From the NCBI GenBank assembly GCA_947303695.1, contig CAMYYX010000048.1:1-12141 (forward strand): DNA of 12,141 nt. Direction: 5' to 3'. The position numbers and the translations under genes were made by a program. The notes below the pieces were generated by a model that made no database searches, was not told where the DNA came from, and worked only from the letters and a program-made list of their open reading frames with translations. Source of the DNA: an uncultured Prevotellaceae bacterium (lineage in GTDB: Bacteria; Bacteroidota; Bacteroidia; Bacteroidales; Bacteroidaceae). Every line of letters begins with the position of its first letter. The stretch's first letter is position 1. Shown here in pieces: positions 1-7,564 of this stretch.

Positions 1-294
1 TACCATCAACCTACGTGATTCGGCTCGTACGGTTGTGTTGCCAGCTTGCTTTTTTAAACCCAAAGTGACCGTTACACGATAATTGCCATCGGGTACATTC
101 ACGGAAAAAAAGAAGGGCTTACCAGCCTCTACGGGAGCTAGCGTATTCATGTCATACCCATAACCAATCGTTGTGCTATAAACGTCCGATAGTGTTATCT
201 GAATAGCCGTTTTATCCGCACCGTCGAACGAAAACGATTGTGCAAACAGATTAGTTACGATGCTCCAGCAGATAGTAGTTAGGATTTGCTTCAT
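1..294 (-). CDS. Secreted GDSL esterase, rhamnogalacturonan acetylesterase-like (5' end only)
   Basis: The first 98 codons are present; the rest lies beyond the window's left edge. Residues 1-19 look like a signal peptide (MKQ start, hydrophobic core, AQ just before the likely cleavage point), so the product is probably exported. Residues 21-98 resemble the beta-rich N-terminal domain found ahead of the GDSL hydrolase domain in Bacteroidota rhamnogalacturonan acetylesterases: FSFDG, an ITLSDVYS...GYGYD segment, FFFSVNVPDGNYRVTVTLG, and TTVRAESRRLM. In that family the enzyme removes acetyl groups from pectin. The catalytic GDSL Ser and the His/Asp pair are not visible, so activity cannot be confirmed. 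It begins 26 nt after the thioesterase stop with no promoter seen in the gap, so it may be co-transcribed, but a pectin esterase has no clear link to aryl-acid metabolism. Confidence 0.72.
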   Translation of the reverse strand, partial: MKQILTTICWSIVTNLFAQSFSFDGADKTAIQITLSDVYSTTIGYGYDMNTLAPVEAGKPFFFSVNVPDGNYRVTVTLGLKKQAGNTTVRAESRRLMV

Positions 295-320
295 AGTCAG
301 TAGTGATCTTTAAGATAGTA

Positions 321-734
321 TTACATCAGCGAGTCTATTTCCATTTCCTGTTTTAATCGATATGACAATCCAGTCATCACCGCAATGAGTTCATCTTTCT
401 GATTCGTTACCTTAATGTCACAATAGGGGAGTTTATGATGGTTGAAGGTCTCAGTACATTCTGCAATGAGATGGTCGCCTAATTGTGCAGACTTAAGGAA
501 AGTGATGTTATTGGCAATACCTAACGTAAGCAGTCCATGGCTATTGGATACTGCGGCAAAACTGAGGTCTGCTAACGTATAGATAGCACCTCCTTGACAA
601 ACATTCCCTCCGTTTAGGTGATGCTCCTCAATCGTCATTTCCGCTTTGGCATATCCTTCTCTGACTACCGTTAACTGAGCTCCGATACTCGCAGCAAAGC
701 GGTCTGTGGTGTTCAGCCGTTCCAATAACGTCAT
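321..734 (-). CDS. PaaI-type hotdog-fold acyl-CoA thioesterase
   Basis: A 137-residue single hotdog domain, normal length for the PaaI/YbgC-like thioesterase group. The family's core motif is visible at residues 38-64: HHLNGGNVCQGG followed by a helix AIYTLADLSFAA and NSHG. The Asn of HLNG (41) and the Asp of LADLSF (56) sit where PaaI enzymes keep their catalytic or water-positioning residues. PaaI thioesterases hydrolyse aryl- and hydroxyaryl-CoA, releasing trapped CoA. Its place 5 nt after the aminotransferase and close to two phenylacetate-CoA ligases suggests an aryl-CoA substrate. The chosen ATG (734-732) gives the family-typical N-terminus. An out-of-frame ATG at 739 gives only a two-codon reading frame whose stop overlaps the real start, which could help translational coupling. 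Specificity is inferred from context. Confidence 0.85.
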   Translation of the reverse strand: MTLLERLNTTDRFAASIGAQLTVVREGYAKAEMTIEEHHLNGGNVCQGGAIYTLADLSFAAVSNSHGLLTLGIANNITFLKSAQLGDHLIAECTETFNHHKLPYCDIKVTNQKDELIAVMTGLSYRLKQEMEIDSLM

Positions 735-739
735 ATCAT

Positions 740-2047
740 TTACCTTTTACCATTGGCCTTGTCCATATGAAACTGCTTGATTCGTTCCTCAAACAGCGGT
801 TCCTGTTCTCTGCTGAAGAACGAAGTACAGATACGTACACCTTGCTCATTCGATCCCATCGTGTCAAGTGGGAACACAGCAATTCCGTAGTACATCAGTT
901 CGCGTGTGAGTTGCAGGTCGTTCATACCTGGGTACTGAACGGTGAAGTAGAACCCATCCGCCAGAGGTGCTCCGAGGTCGTTGTCATAAACGAGATAGAA
1001 TCCGTTTGCCAACAGTACGTCTTTCATGAATCTGGCTCTACGTCCGTATTCTCTGACATCTTCAAGGAAATTATAAGAACCGTCACATGCAGCTTCCATC
1101 AATGCAGCCATCGCGTGCTGCACACTATGAGTGGTACCACTCGACAGGGTGTACATCAGGCGATTGCAGATGAAGTTTCCAAATTCATCGACACCGAAAG
1201 AACTAAGGGCGGGATAGATGCGATGGTAGAGCACATTACTGATACACAAGACCCCAATACGTTGGCCTGCATATGAGAAGGCTTTCGACCCAGATACGGC
1301 TAAGATATAGTTATCCGTATAACGGGCAACGGTAGCCTGGAATGGTGGTTCGAAAGGATGAGAGAGGTCACGACGGAAGTCCATGGCGAAGTATGCCAGA
1401 TCTTCAAGTACGATGACATCATGTTTAGTCGCCAGCATTCCGATTCCTTTCAACTCTTCTTCATTGAAACATACCCATGACGGGTTATTCGGATTGGAAT
1501 ATACGATACCGCAGATATTCCCAACCGACAGAATCTCATCGAGTTTTGTGATGAGTGCCTCACCACGGAAGTCATGGATGTCCAGTCCCATGTGTTTCAG
1601 CCCGATGACATCACACTGGGTTGTCTGTACAGGAAATCCGGGATGAATGAACAGTACCGTGTCTTTCTCAGGAACTGCATGATGCCAAGCCGTGAAAGTA
1701 GCAAACGTACCTTGCATGCTTCCTGTGGTAGGAATACAGCAAAGGGAATCGATATCGACCCCAATGAATGCCTTTACGAACCTTGAAGCGGCATTTTTGA
1801 TACGTGGAATACCACCATTAGGAGGGTAGATGGTTGCACAGCCGTTGGCTAATGCTTCCTGCTCTGCCTTCAAGGCAATCTGTGATGGCTGGAGGCCGGG
1901 CACACCCATCTCCAAGTGGATGAAGGGTTGCCCGGTCTTTTCTTCCAGAATCTTACTGAGCGACTGTATGTCGCGTATAGTTGCTCCTGAGAAATCACCG
2001 AGATGCATTGCATCAATCTCGGCACTGACAATTTTTGAATCTAACAT
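740..2047 (-). CDS. PLP-dependent class I/II aminotransferase, probably aromatic
   Basis: A 435-residue fold-type I aminotransferase. The hallmarks are in order: NPNNP at 185-189, the cofactor-binding Asp216 and Tyr219 in LEDLAYF, the Schiff-base lysine Lys255 in SGSKAFSYAGQRIG, and Arg406 in VRICTSF, which normally holds the substrate carboxylate. Such enzymes exchange an amino acid with its 2-oxoacid. It begins 3 nt after the stop of a phenylacetate-CoA ligase and shares the apparent operon with iorAB, whose substrates are aryl-pyruvates. The natural inference is transamination of Phe, Tyr or Trp to and from phenyl-, hydroxyphenyl- or indolepyruvate. Sequence alone does not exclude a branched-chain or Asp/Ala substrate. 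Family call sure; aromatic specificity moderate. Confidence 0.88.
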   Translation of the reverse strand: MLDSKIVSAEIDAMHLGDFSGATIRDIQSLSKILEEKTGQPFIHLEMGVPGLQPSQIALKAEQEALANGCATIYPPNGGIPRIKNAASRFVKAFIGVDIDSLCCIPTTGSMQGTFATFTAWHHAVPEKDTVLFIHPGFPVQTTQCDVIGLKHMGLDIHDFRGEALITKLDEILSVGNICGIVYSNPNNPSWVCFNEEELKGIGMLATKHDVIVLEDLAYFAMDFRRDLSHPFEPPFQATVARYTDNYILAVSGSKAFSYAGQRIGVLCISNVLYHRIYPALSSFGVDEFGNFICNRLMYTLSSGTTHSVQHAMAALMEAACDGSYNFLEDVREYGRRARFMKDVLLANGFYLVYDNDLGAPLADGFYFTVQYPGMNDLQLTRELMYYGIAVFPLDTMGSNEQGVRICTSFFSREQEPLFEERIKQFHMDKANGKR

Positions 2048-2050
2048 ATT

Positions 2051-3367
2051 TTACTTCCAATCTGTCAATATGGTTCGCTTGTCGAGTACATGCTTTGCCT
2101 TACCTGTCGAACGTTCGATATTGCCTGGTTCCTTGATATGGATGTTTGGCTTGATACCTATCATGCTGACAATTCGGTCATAGAGCGGCTTAATGAACGG
2201 CATCTGCTTTGCAGGGTTTGGTGAGAAGTATTCTGTACGCAACTCGACATCGAGGTCGAAGGTGTCTTCGTTGTTCTTGCGGTCTACCGTGATGAAATAC
2301 TGTGGAGTAAATACAGGGAACTCTGTCAGGATAGTCTCAATCTGTGACGGGAAGACGTTCACACCACGGATGATAAGCATATCATCACTTCGTCCCAGAA
2401 TCTTACCCAAGCGGACTGTGGTACGTCCACATTCACATGGCTCGTAAATGAGATGGGTAAGGTCACGTGTACGGTAGCGAAGGATAGGCATTGCTTCCTT
2501 GCACAGAGAGGTGAATACCAACTCTCCTTCTTCACCTGGTGCTACGGGTTCCAGCGTTTCTGGGTTAATGATCTCCGGATAGAACATATCCTCTGCCACA
2601 TGGGTACCATTCTGGAACAGACATTCACCACCCACACCAGGTCCGCACATCTCTGTCAGTCCGTAGATGTCGATAGCCTTGATATGCAGTTTCTTCTCCA
2701 ATTCACGACGGATACCCCATGTCCATGGTTCGGCTCCAAAGAAACCAACTCTCAGCTTCAGGTCTTCAGCCTTGATTTCTGGACTTTGCTCTATCACTTC
2801 TGCCAAATGAAGGGCATAGGATGGAGTACAGCAAAGTGCAGTAGTGCCAAAGTCTTTCATCAGCATGATCTGCTTAGCAGAGTTACCTGCTGAAGTCGGT
2901 AACTGAATGGCTCCACGTAGAGCAGCTCCATCATGTGCACCCAGTCCTCCAGTGAACAGTCCGTAACCGTAAGCTACCTGTACAACATCACCTGGACCTA
3001 TATCACCAACAGCCAAGACACGTGCTACACACTCTGCCCACATCTTCAGGTCATTCTCTGTATATGTACCGACTACAGGTTTTCCTGTTGTACCTGATGA
3101 AGCATGGATACGTCGTATCTCAGTCTGAGGTACGGCTTGCAGACCAAATGGATATTCGTCTCGTAAGTCATGCTTGGTAGTGAATGGTAATTTATAGATG
3201 TCGTCTATACTGCGAATGTCCTCGGGTTTAACACCCATACGGTCCATCTTCTTTTTATAGAACGGAATTTTCTCATAACAGGTTTTGACCGTCTTTATCA
3301 GACGTTCAGACTGTAATTTACGCATCTCCTCGCGAGGCATGCATTCAAAATGTGGATTGTGAATCAT
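2051..3367 (-). CDS. paaK: Phenylacetate-CoA ligase family enzyme (copy 1)
   Basis: A 438-residue AMP-forming ligase of the PaaK family, which activates aryl acids with ATP and CoA to aryl-CoA. Visible motifs are the phosphate loop SSGTTGKP (90-97), YGLTEM with a following CGPGVGGEC stretch (235-249), RYRTRDL (297-303), a C-x-C-G-R element (311-315), GRSDDM (325-330), RGVNVFPSQIE (334-344), and the C-terminal lysine Lys423 in STGKAKHV that serves the adenylation half-reaction. Length and domain order are normal. It starts 9 nt after the symporter stop and is followed 3 nt later by the aminotransferase, so the three are tightly linked. It is clearly diverged from the second ligase at 5469-6800, suggesting a different aryl substrate. 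Which of phenylacetate, hydroxyphenylacetate or indoleacetate it prefers cannot be read here. Confidence 0.93.
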   Translation of the reverse strand: MIHNPHFECMPREEMRKLQSERLIKTVKTCYEKIPFYKKKMDRMGVKPEDIRSIDDIYKLPFTTKHDLRDEYPFGLQAVPQTEIRRIHASSGTTGKPVVGTYTENDLKMWAECVARVLAVGDIGPGDVVQVAYGYGLFTGGLGAHDGAALRGAIQLPTSAGNSAKQIMLMKDFGTTALCCTPSYALHLAEVIEQSPEIKAEDLKLRVGFFGAEPWTWGIRRELEKKLHIKAIDIYGLTEMCGPGVGGECLFQNGTHVAEDMFYPEIINPETLEPVAPGEEGELVFTSLCKEAMPILRYRTRDLTHLIYEPCECGRTTVRLGKILGRSDDMLIIRGVNVFPSQIETILTEFPVFTPQYFITVDRKNNEDTFDLDVELRTEYFSPNPAKQMPFIKPLYDRIVSMIGIKPNIHIKEPGNIERSTGKAKHVLDKRTILTDWK

Positions 3368-3376
3368 GGTTTTAAA

Positions 3377-4939
3377 TTATTTTTTATAGCATTCGAAAAT
3401 CTTATTGACAGTTTCTTTCTTCATCTTTGGAGTCACCAGACTGACAAGAATCACAACGATGAATCCACCAACCATTGCTACGGCACCGCAGTCGATAGGA
3501 TTGAGGATAGCATTGTGCATCATCATGTTAACCACTGTGAGGCCGACACCCCAGATGAAACATGCCCATACGGCAGCTTTGGTCACACCCTTCCAATATA
3601 GTCCCAGCATGAATGGTGCGAGGAATGCACCTGCCAAGGCTCCCCAAGAGATACCCATCAACTGAGCAATGAACTGTGGGGGATTCAAGGCAATCATCAA
3701 TGAAAGGACGATGAAGAAGACGATAAGCACACGCATGACAACGACTTTTCTGCGTTCAATCTTTTCTGCTACCTGATCGTTGATCTGACCTTCCTCAACT
3801 TCACCAGCTTTCGACTTCTTGTCACGGTAGATGAGGTCGAGAGTCATGGTCGATGAAGAGGTGAGTACCAATGATGCCAAGGTTGACATAGAAGCAGAGA
3901 GTACCAACAGTACAACCAATGCAATCAAGATGTCCGGCAGTGTCTCTAACATCGATGGTACGATGCTGTCAAACGCATACTTGTGGGTGACTTCATTGAA
4001 TGCTGGCTCTGGGAACAATCTACCGAAACCTCCAAGGAAATAACACCCTCCTGCTACTACAAAAGCAAAGATAGTGGAGATAATCGTACCACGTCTGATG
4101 GCTGCTTCGTCTGTGATGGAATAGAACTTACCCACCATCTGAGGCAGTCCCCATGTTCCGAGAGAGGTCAGGACAACAACACCAAGCAGACTCAGTGGGT
4201 TAGGTCCTAACCATGAGGCGAAGTCTCCTGGCTGGAAGTTGGCAAACAGTCCTGAAGGGTCTTCCATATCGTGTGCTGTAGGTACAACTTCTCCCATCTT
4301 ATGGATGGCTTCGGTCAATCCTCCTTGATTGTTCAGTACTACAGCGATGATGGTGGTGATACCGAACAGCATGATGATACCTTGAATGAAATCGTTAATG
4401 GCTGTTGCCTTATAACCTCCAAGAATCACATATAATGCAGTCAACAAGGCCATGATGATGGCGCAGTACTCGTAAGGGATACCGAATCCCATCTCAAACA
4501 ACTTGGAGATTCCCATATAGACACCTGCGGTGTAAGGGATGAGGAATACAAAGGCAATGATTGAGGCCACCACTCTCAGCTTCTCGTCCGCAAAACGTGT
4601 ACCGAAGAAGTCCGGCATCGTTCGACTCTGGATATGCTGGGTCATCATCTTCGTCCTGCGGCCTAATATCAACCAGGCTAAGAGCGAACCGATCACGGCA
4701 TTACCAATACCAATCCATGAGGCAGACATACCGTATTTCCAACCGAACTGTCCTGCGTAACCTACGAAGACCACTGCAGAGAAGTATGAAGTGCCAAATG
4801 CGAAGGCGGTAAGCCAAGGGCCGACTGAACGACCACCAAGGACGAAGCCTTCCACCGATGAGGCTTGTTTACGTGAATAGATTCCTACTGCAATCGTGAC
4901 GCAGAGGAATATAACGGTCAGGATAATTTTAATTGCCAT
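3377..4939 (-). CDS. Sodium:solute symporter (SSS family), candidate aryl-acid or amino-acid carrier
   Basis: A 520-residue polytopic inner-membrane protein with about 13 hydrophobic segments, the usual SSS layout. Family marks are the GGRSVGPWLTAFAFGTSYFSAV segment in the first helices (35-56), GGYKATAINDFIQG at 174-187, and SASMSTLASLVLTSSS at 348-363, whose Ser/Thr cluster forms the sodium site in PutP-like members. A charged cytoplasmic loop lies around 373-398. SSS proteins import organic acids, amino acids or sugars with sodium. The phenylacetate permease PaaL of pseudomonads is an SSS protein, so placement between an ACT protein and a PaaK ligase makes an aryl acid or aromatic amino acid the leading guess. 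The proline and acetate carriers are close relatives, so the substrate is an inference from context only. Confidence 0.9.
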   Translation of the reverse strand: MAIKIILTVIFLCVTIAVGIYSRKQASSVEGFVLGGRSVGPWLTAFAFGTSYFSAVVFVGYAGQFGWKYGMSASWIGIGNAVIGSLLAWLILGRRTKMMTQHIQSRTMPDFFGTRFADEKLRVVASIIAFVFLIPYTAGVYMGISKLFEMGFGIPYEYCAIIMALLTALYVILGGYKATAINDFIQGIIMLFGITTIIAVVLNNQGGLTEAIHKMGEVVPTAHDMEDPSGLFANFQPGDFASWLGPNPLSLLGVVVLTSLGTWGLPQMVGKFYSITDEAAIRRGTIISTIFAFVVAGGCYFLGGFGRLFPEPAFNEVTHKYAFDSIVPSMLETLPDILIALVVLLVLSASMSTLASLVLTSSSTMTLDLIYRDKKSKAGEVEEGQINDQVAEKIERRKVVVMRVLIVFFIVLSLMIALNPPQFIAQLMGISWGALAGAFLAPFMLGLYWKGVTKAAVWACFIWGVGLTVVNMMMHNAILNPIDCGAVAMVGGFIVVILVSLVTPKMKKETVNKIFECYKK

Positions 4940-4961
4940 AGTGTGTTATTTGTGTGTGTTT

Positions 4962-4979
4962 TAATAGGGCATCCTATTA
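4962..4979. other. Short perfect hairpin between ACT gene and symporter
   Basis: TAATAGG and CCTATTA form a perfect 7-bp inverted repeat around the 4-nt loop GCAT in the 64-nt gap upstream of the symporter start. On the minus-strand transcript it is followed by an A/C-rich run rather than U-rich sequence, so it is not a standard intrinsic terminator for the operon. It could stabilise or partition the transcript. The AT-rich stem is weak. Confidence 0.4.
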
Positions 4980-5003
4980 TACATTTTACTCTTTTACTTT
5001 TTC

Positions 5004-5423
5004 CTATGCAAAGTCTGCTTCCGTCAGGAACGACATCTTGTTGATAATAATGGTCTCGTTTGCTTTGTCGCTGTTGTCAGTGCGCAAAACGAGCACACCC
5101 TTTCCTTTCCAAAGGAAAGAATAGAGATAAAGGATGTTCACACCCGATGCAGAGAGTTTCTTCACTGCTTCTGCGGCACGTCCAGGCACATCGTCAATAC
5201 TTAGCGCTATCACATCAGCGAGTTGAACATTGATGCCGTTCTCTTTTAAGATGAGATAAGCCTGTGTGGGTTTGTCACAAAGCACACGATAGATACCATA
5301 GTCTTTGGTGTCGGCAATGGTCGAGGCGATAATCTGAATACCTGCCTTGCTCAACAATTCGAGCACCTTGGTCAGTGTGCCTTCCTTGTTCTCTATAAAA
5401 ATTGAAAGTTGTTTGATTGTCAT
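5004..5423 (-). CDS. Tandem ACT-domain regulatory protein
   Basis: A 139-residue protein made of two consecutive ACT domains and nothing else. The first (about 3-70) shows the beta-strand/ENKEGTL-helix start (11-17), where the Gly-rich turn of an ACT domain binds its ligand. The second (about 71-137) repeats this with DDVPGRAAEAVKKL (77-90). ACT domains bind amino acids, often aromatic ones, and control partner enzymes. Free-standing double-ACT proteins of this kind are known as neighbours of paaK-type ligases in bacteria and archaea. It sits between the second ligase (45 nt upstream) and the symporter (64 nt downstream), so it may sense Phe, Tyr or Trp and tune a ligase or the oxidoreductase. 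No DNA-binding or catalytic domain is present. Partner and ligand are unproven. Confidence 0.88.
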   Translation of the reverse strand: MTIKQLSIFIENKEGTLTKVLELLSKAGIQIIASTIADTKDYGIYRVLCDKPTQAYLILKENGINVQLADVIALSIDDVPGRAAEAVKKLSASGVNILYLYSFLWKGKGVLVLRTDNSDKANETIIINKMSFLTEADFA

Positions 5424-5432
5424 AATTATTTG

Positions 5433-5468
5433 CTCATTAGCCCAATTAGCCCAATTGGGCCTATTAAT
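5433..5468. repeat. Degenerate 9-bp tandem repeat, locus A
   Basis: Four units at an exact 9-bp period fill most of the 45-nt gap between the second ligase gene and the ACT gene; the shared cores ATTAG, ATTAG, ATTGG and ATTA start at 5436, 5445, 5454 and 5463. The third unit sits within a perfect 12-bp palindrome GCCCAATTGGGC at 5449-5460. The unit is related to the YCATNNGCC repeats at 9353-9422 and 10251-10298. Confidence 0.6.
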
Positions 5469-6800
5469 TTATTGATAAACTTTTCTCTTATCTACTACAC
5501 GTACAGCCTTTCCTTCTGATACTGGTAATGAACCCTTTGGTACCAACTTGATATGTGGGGTCAGTAGAATCTCATCCTTCAGTGCTCTGCGAATCCTGCT
5601 TTCGAGGTCGAGCAGACGGCTGTAGTCATCGGTGAAGAGTTCTTCAAGTTCGACTTCTACGGTCATGTTGTCGTTGTCCTCGTCAGTAGTGAGGGTAATG
5701 AGGTAGTTGCTGGCCAGTTCTGGGAACTGCATCAGGATCTTCTCTATCTGGATTGGGAAGATGTTCACACCACGGAGCACAATCATGTCATCGCTGCGGC
5801 CACGCATACGGTCGAGACGTACATGATTACGTCCACAAGGACAACTTCTTCCAAGTACTCGGGTGAGGTCACGCGTGCGATAACGCAACAGTGGCATGGC
5901 TTCACGTGAGAGGGTAGTGAGAACCAACTCTCCGATTTCTCCGTCGGGAACTGGTTCCAATGTCTCTGGGTCTACAATCTCTACGATATAATAGTCTTCC
6001 CAAAAATGGAGGCCGTTCTGCTCTTTGCACTCGAAGCCCACACCAGGTCCGCACATCTCGCTCATACCGAATGAGTTATAGGCCTTCACACCCATCATGT
6101 CTTCGATACGCTTGCGCTGTTCCTCTGAGTGAGGTTCGGCACCGATGGCCAATACCTTCAGTTTGGTGTCCTTGCGTGGATCAACACCATTTTCTTTCAT
6201 CACTTCGTACAGACGGGTCACATAGCTGGGGATAGCATGAATGGCTGTTGTGCCAAAGTCGGTGATGAACTTAATCTGACGCAGCGAGTTACCGGCACCA
6301 GCAGGGACAGTCAACATGCCCAAACGTTCTGCACCATATTGGAATCCCAGTCCACCGGTGAACATACCATATCCGCTGGAGTTCTGGAACACGTCGTCAG
6401 GACGTAGCCCCACCATCCATAGGTTGCGTGCTACCTGGTTGGCCCATTCGTCCAAGTCTTTCTGTGTATGCAGTATCACGGTCGGGTTACCTGTCGTACC
6501 ACTCGATGAATGCAGACGCACACAGTTGCGGAGTGGGGTACTGGCAATTCCGAACGGATAGGTGTCACGTAAGTCCTGCTTGGTTGTGAATGGAATCTTA
6601 CGGAGATCTGCCAAGGTCTTAATATCTTCTGGCTTCAAGCCAATTTCTTCAAAACGTTTCTTGTAAAAAGGTGATTGCATGCAGTGCTTCACGGTAGCTT
6701 GTAGACGTTCCAGTTGCAGAGCCTCAATCTCTGCACGGGTCATCGTCTCCATCGCCTCGTTGAAGTACTGACAAGCATCATCAGGTATTCTCTTTTCCAT
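5469..6800 (-). CDS. paaK: Phenylacetate-CoA ligase family enzyme (copy 2)
   Basis: A 443-residue paralogue of the ligase at 2051-3367 with the same PaaK architecture: phosphate loop SSSGTTGNP (98-106), FGMSEM with CGPGVGFEC (244-258), RYRTRDL (306-312), C-P-C-G-R (320-324), GRSDDM (334-339), RGVNIFPIQIE (343-353) and the C-terminal catalytic lysine Lys431 in SEGKAVRV. The phosphate loop has Asn105 where copy 1 and most PaaK proteins have Lys, and the middle region around 140-200 differs substantially, so substrate or kinetics probably differ. It is the first gene after a 185-nt repeat-rich gap downstream of iorB. No Bacteroidota -7 box was found in that gap, so it is probably transcribed from the iorA promoter. 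It should make aryl-CoA for IorAB, or recover ATP in reverse. Confidence 0.93.
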   Translation of the reverse strand: MEKRIPDDACQYFNEAMETMTRAEIEALQLERLQATVKHCMQSPFYKKRFEEIGLKPEDIKTLADLRKIPFTTKQDLRDTYPFGIASTPLRNCVRLHSSSGTTGNPTVILHTQKDLDEWANQVARNLWMVGLRPDDVFQNSSGYGMFTGGLGFQYGAERLGMLTVPAGAGNSLRQIKFITDFGTTAIHAIPSYVTRLYEVMKENGVDPRKDTKLKVLAIGAEPHSEEQRKRIEDMMGVKAYNSFGMSEMCGPGVGFECKEQNGLHFWEDYYIVEIVDPETLEPVPDGEIGELVLTTLSREAMPLLRYRTRDLTRVLGRSCPCGRNHVRLDRMRGRSDDMIVLRGVNIFPIQIEKILMQFPELASNYLITLTTDEDNDNMTVEVELEELFTDDYSRLLDLESRIRRALKDEILLTPHIKLVPKGSLPVSEGKAVRVVDKRKVYQ

Positions 6801-6985
6801 ATTTATTTATATTGAAGTTATCGCTTCGCTCGAAGTTAAATTGGAAGTAAAACAGGAAGTTATGTGCTACGCACAGGACAATAGGTTGCTGATGAATACA
6901 TCCTCGGGTAACGTCCAGCACCCAGTGCTTAACTCCCTCGAGCGTCAGCTCGTTAACTCCCCTTTTAACTCTTAACTCTTAACTC
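6801..6985. other. Repeat- and hairpin-rich spacer between iorB and paaK copy 2
   Basis: This 185-nt gap interrupts an otherwise tight operon. It holds four GAAGTTA-like heptamers (6814, 6832, 6844 as GAAGTAA, 6856; the last three at 12-bp steps) and four short hairpins: CTTCG/CGAAG, GTGC/GCAC (6864-6874), AGCAC/GTGCT (6917-6929) and CGAGC/GCTCG (6939-6952). Isolated TTAACTC copies at 6929 and 6953 lead into the five-copy heptamer array. No TAnnTTTG box on the minus strand, tRNA-like fold or open frame was seen. Confidence 0.5.
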
Positions 6986-6999
6986 TTAACTCTTAACTC
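6965..6999. repeat. Perfect five-copy heptamer array (TTAACTC)5
   Basis: Five identical, contiguous copies of TTAACTC start at 6965, 6972, 6979, 6986 and 6993. The iorB stop codon (TAA, complement of 6986-6988) is the first triplet of the fourth copy, so the last two copies encode the protein's final Val-Lys-Ser and the other three lie in the untranslated gap. Because 7 is not a multiple of 3, copy-number change inside the coding part would shift the frame, but another copy would supply a nearby stop. Confidence 0.9.
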
Positions 7000-7564
7000 T
7001 CCCCGCTCCCATATCAAACGCCTTCAGATTGGCTTCTACCACTGCTTCACCTTTACGGGCAAAGATAGCTGCGATAGCTTGTCTGAGTTGGTCTACTGTG
7101 ATAATCTCCAAGAAGGGAGCAGCCATACCGAGCAGCACCATATTGGCACCACGTACATTGCCTGCATCTTTGGCTACCGACTCAATATCGAGCTTCACTA
7201 CGGATGGCAGACTGTCGAGTTCGGTCTGCAAAGCCTCTTCGTCTGGATAGTTGGGGATATTGATAAATGGTTTACTGCTGGTAACGATGGTACCATTCTT
7301 GCTCAGATAGGGTAGGTAACGGAGCGATTCCATCGGTTCCATGCTGATGACAAGATCAGCACCGCCTTGAGGAATCAGGTCTGAGTAAATCTGCTCTGTC
7401 GACAGACGTAGGTTCGACTGAACGTCACCTCCTCGCTGACTCATACCGTGTACTTCTGCTTGTTTCAGGTTGATACCTGCAATGGTTGCGGCCTCACCGA
7501 TGACGGTAGCAATAGAAAGGATACCTTGTCCTCCCACACCGCAAAGTATGATGTCTTTCTTCAT
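6986..7564 (-). CDS. iorB: Indolepyruvate:ferredoxin oxidoreductase, beta subunit
   Basis: A 192-residue subunit matching the 2-oxoacid:acceptor oxidoreductase gamma-type domain. The N-terminal nucleotide-loop-like motif GVGGQG (9-14) and the conserved HGMSQRGGDVQSNLR (39-53) are both present, and the size fits IorB. With IorA it oxidatively decarboxylates aryl-pyruvates to aryl-acetyl-CoA, passing electrons to ferredoxin; the reverse carboxylation is possible with reduced ferredoxin. The frame is open back to an ATG at 7624, but the ATG at 7564 is preferred: it overlaps the iorA stop as ATGA, and MKKDIILCGVGGQG is the normal family start, whereas the 20 extra residues are only the shifted reading of the end of iorA. 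The C-terminal VKS is encoded by the heptamer array. Confidence 0.92.
   Translation of the reverse strand: MKKDIILCGVGGQGILSIATVIGEAATIAGINLKQAEVHGMSQRGGDVQSNLRLSTEQIYSDLIPQGGADLVISMEPMESLRYLPYLSKNGTIVTSSKPFINIPNYPDEEALQTELDSLPSVVKLDIESVAKDAGNVRGANMVLLGMAAPFLEIITVDQLRQAIAAIFARKGEAVVEANLKAFDMGAGRVKS

Noticed and set aside
767..1276. 169-codon plus-strand frame antisense to the aminotransferase
   Set aside because: No recognisable domain; the opposite strand encodes an intact aminotransferase with all key residues.
7060..7067. TATCTTTG on the minus strand inside iorB as a possible internal promoter
   Set aside because: No TTG at the proper distance upstream and it lies in conserved coding sequence; likely chance.
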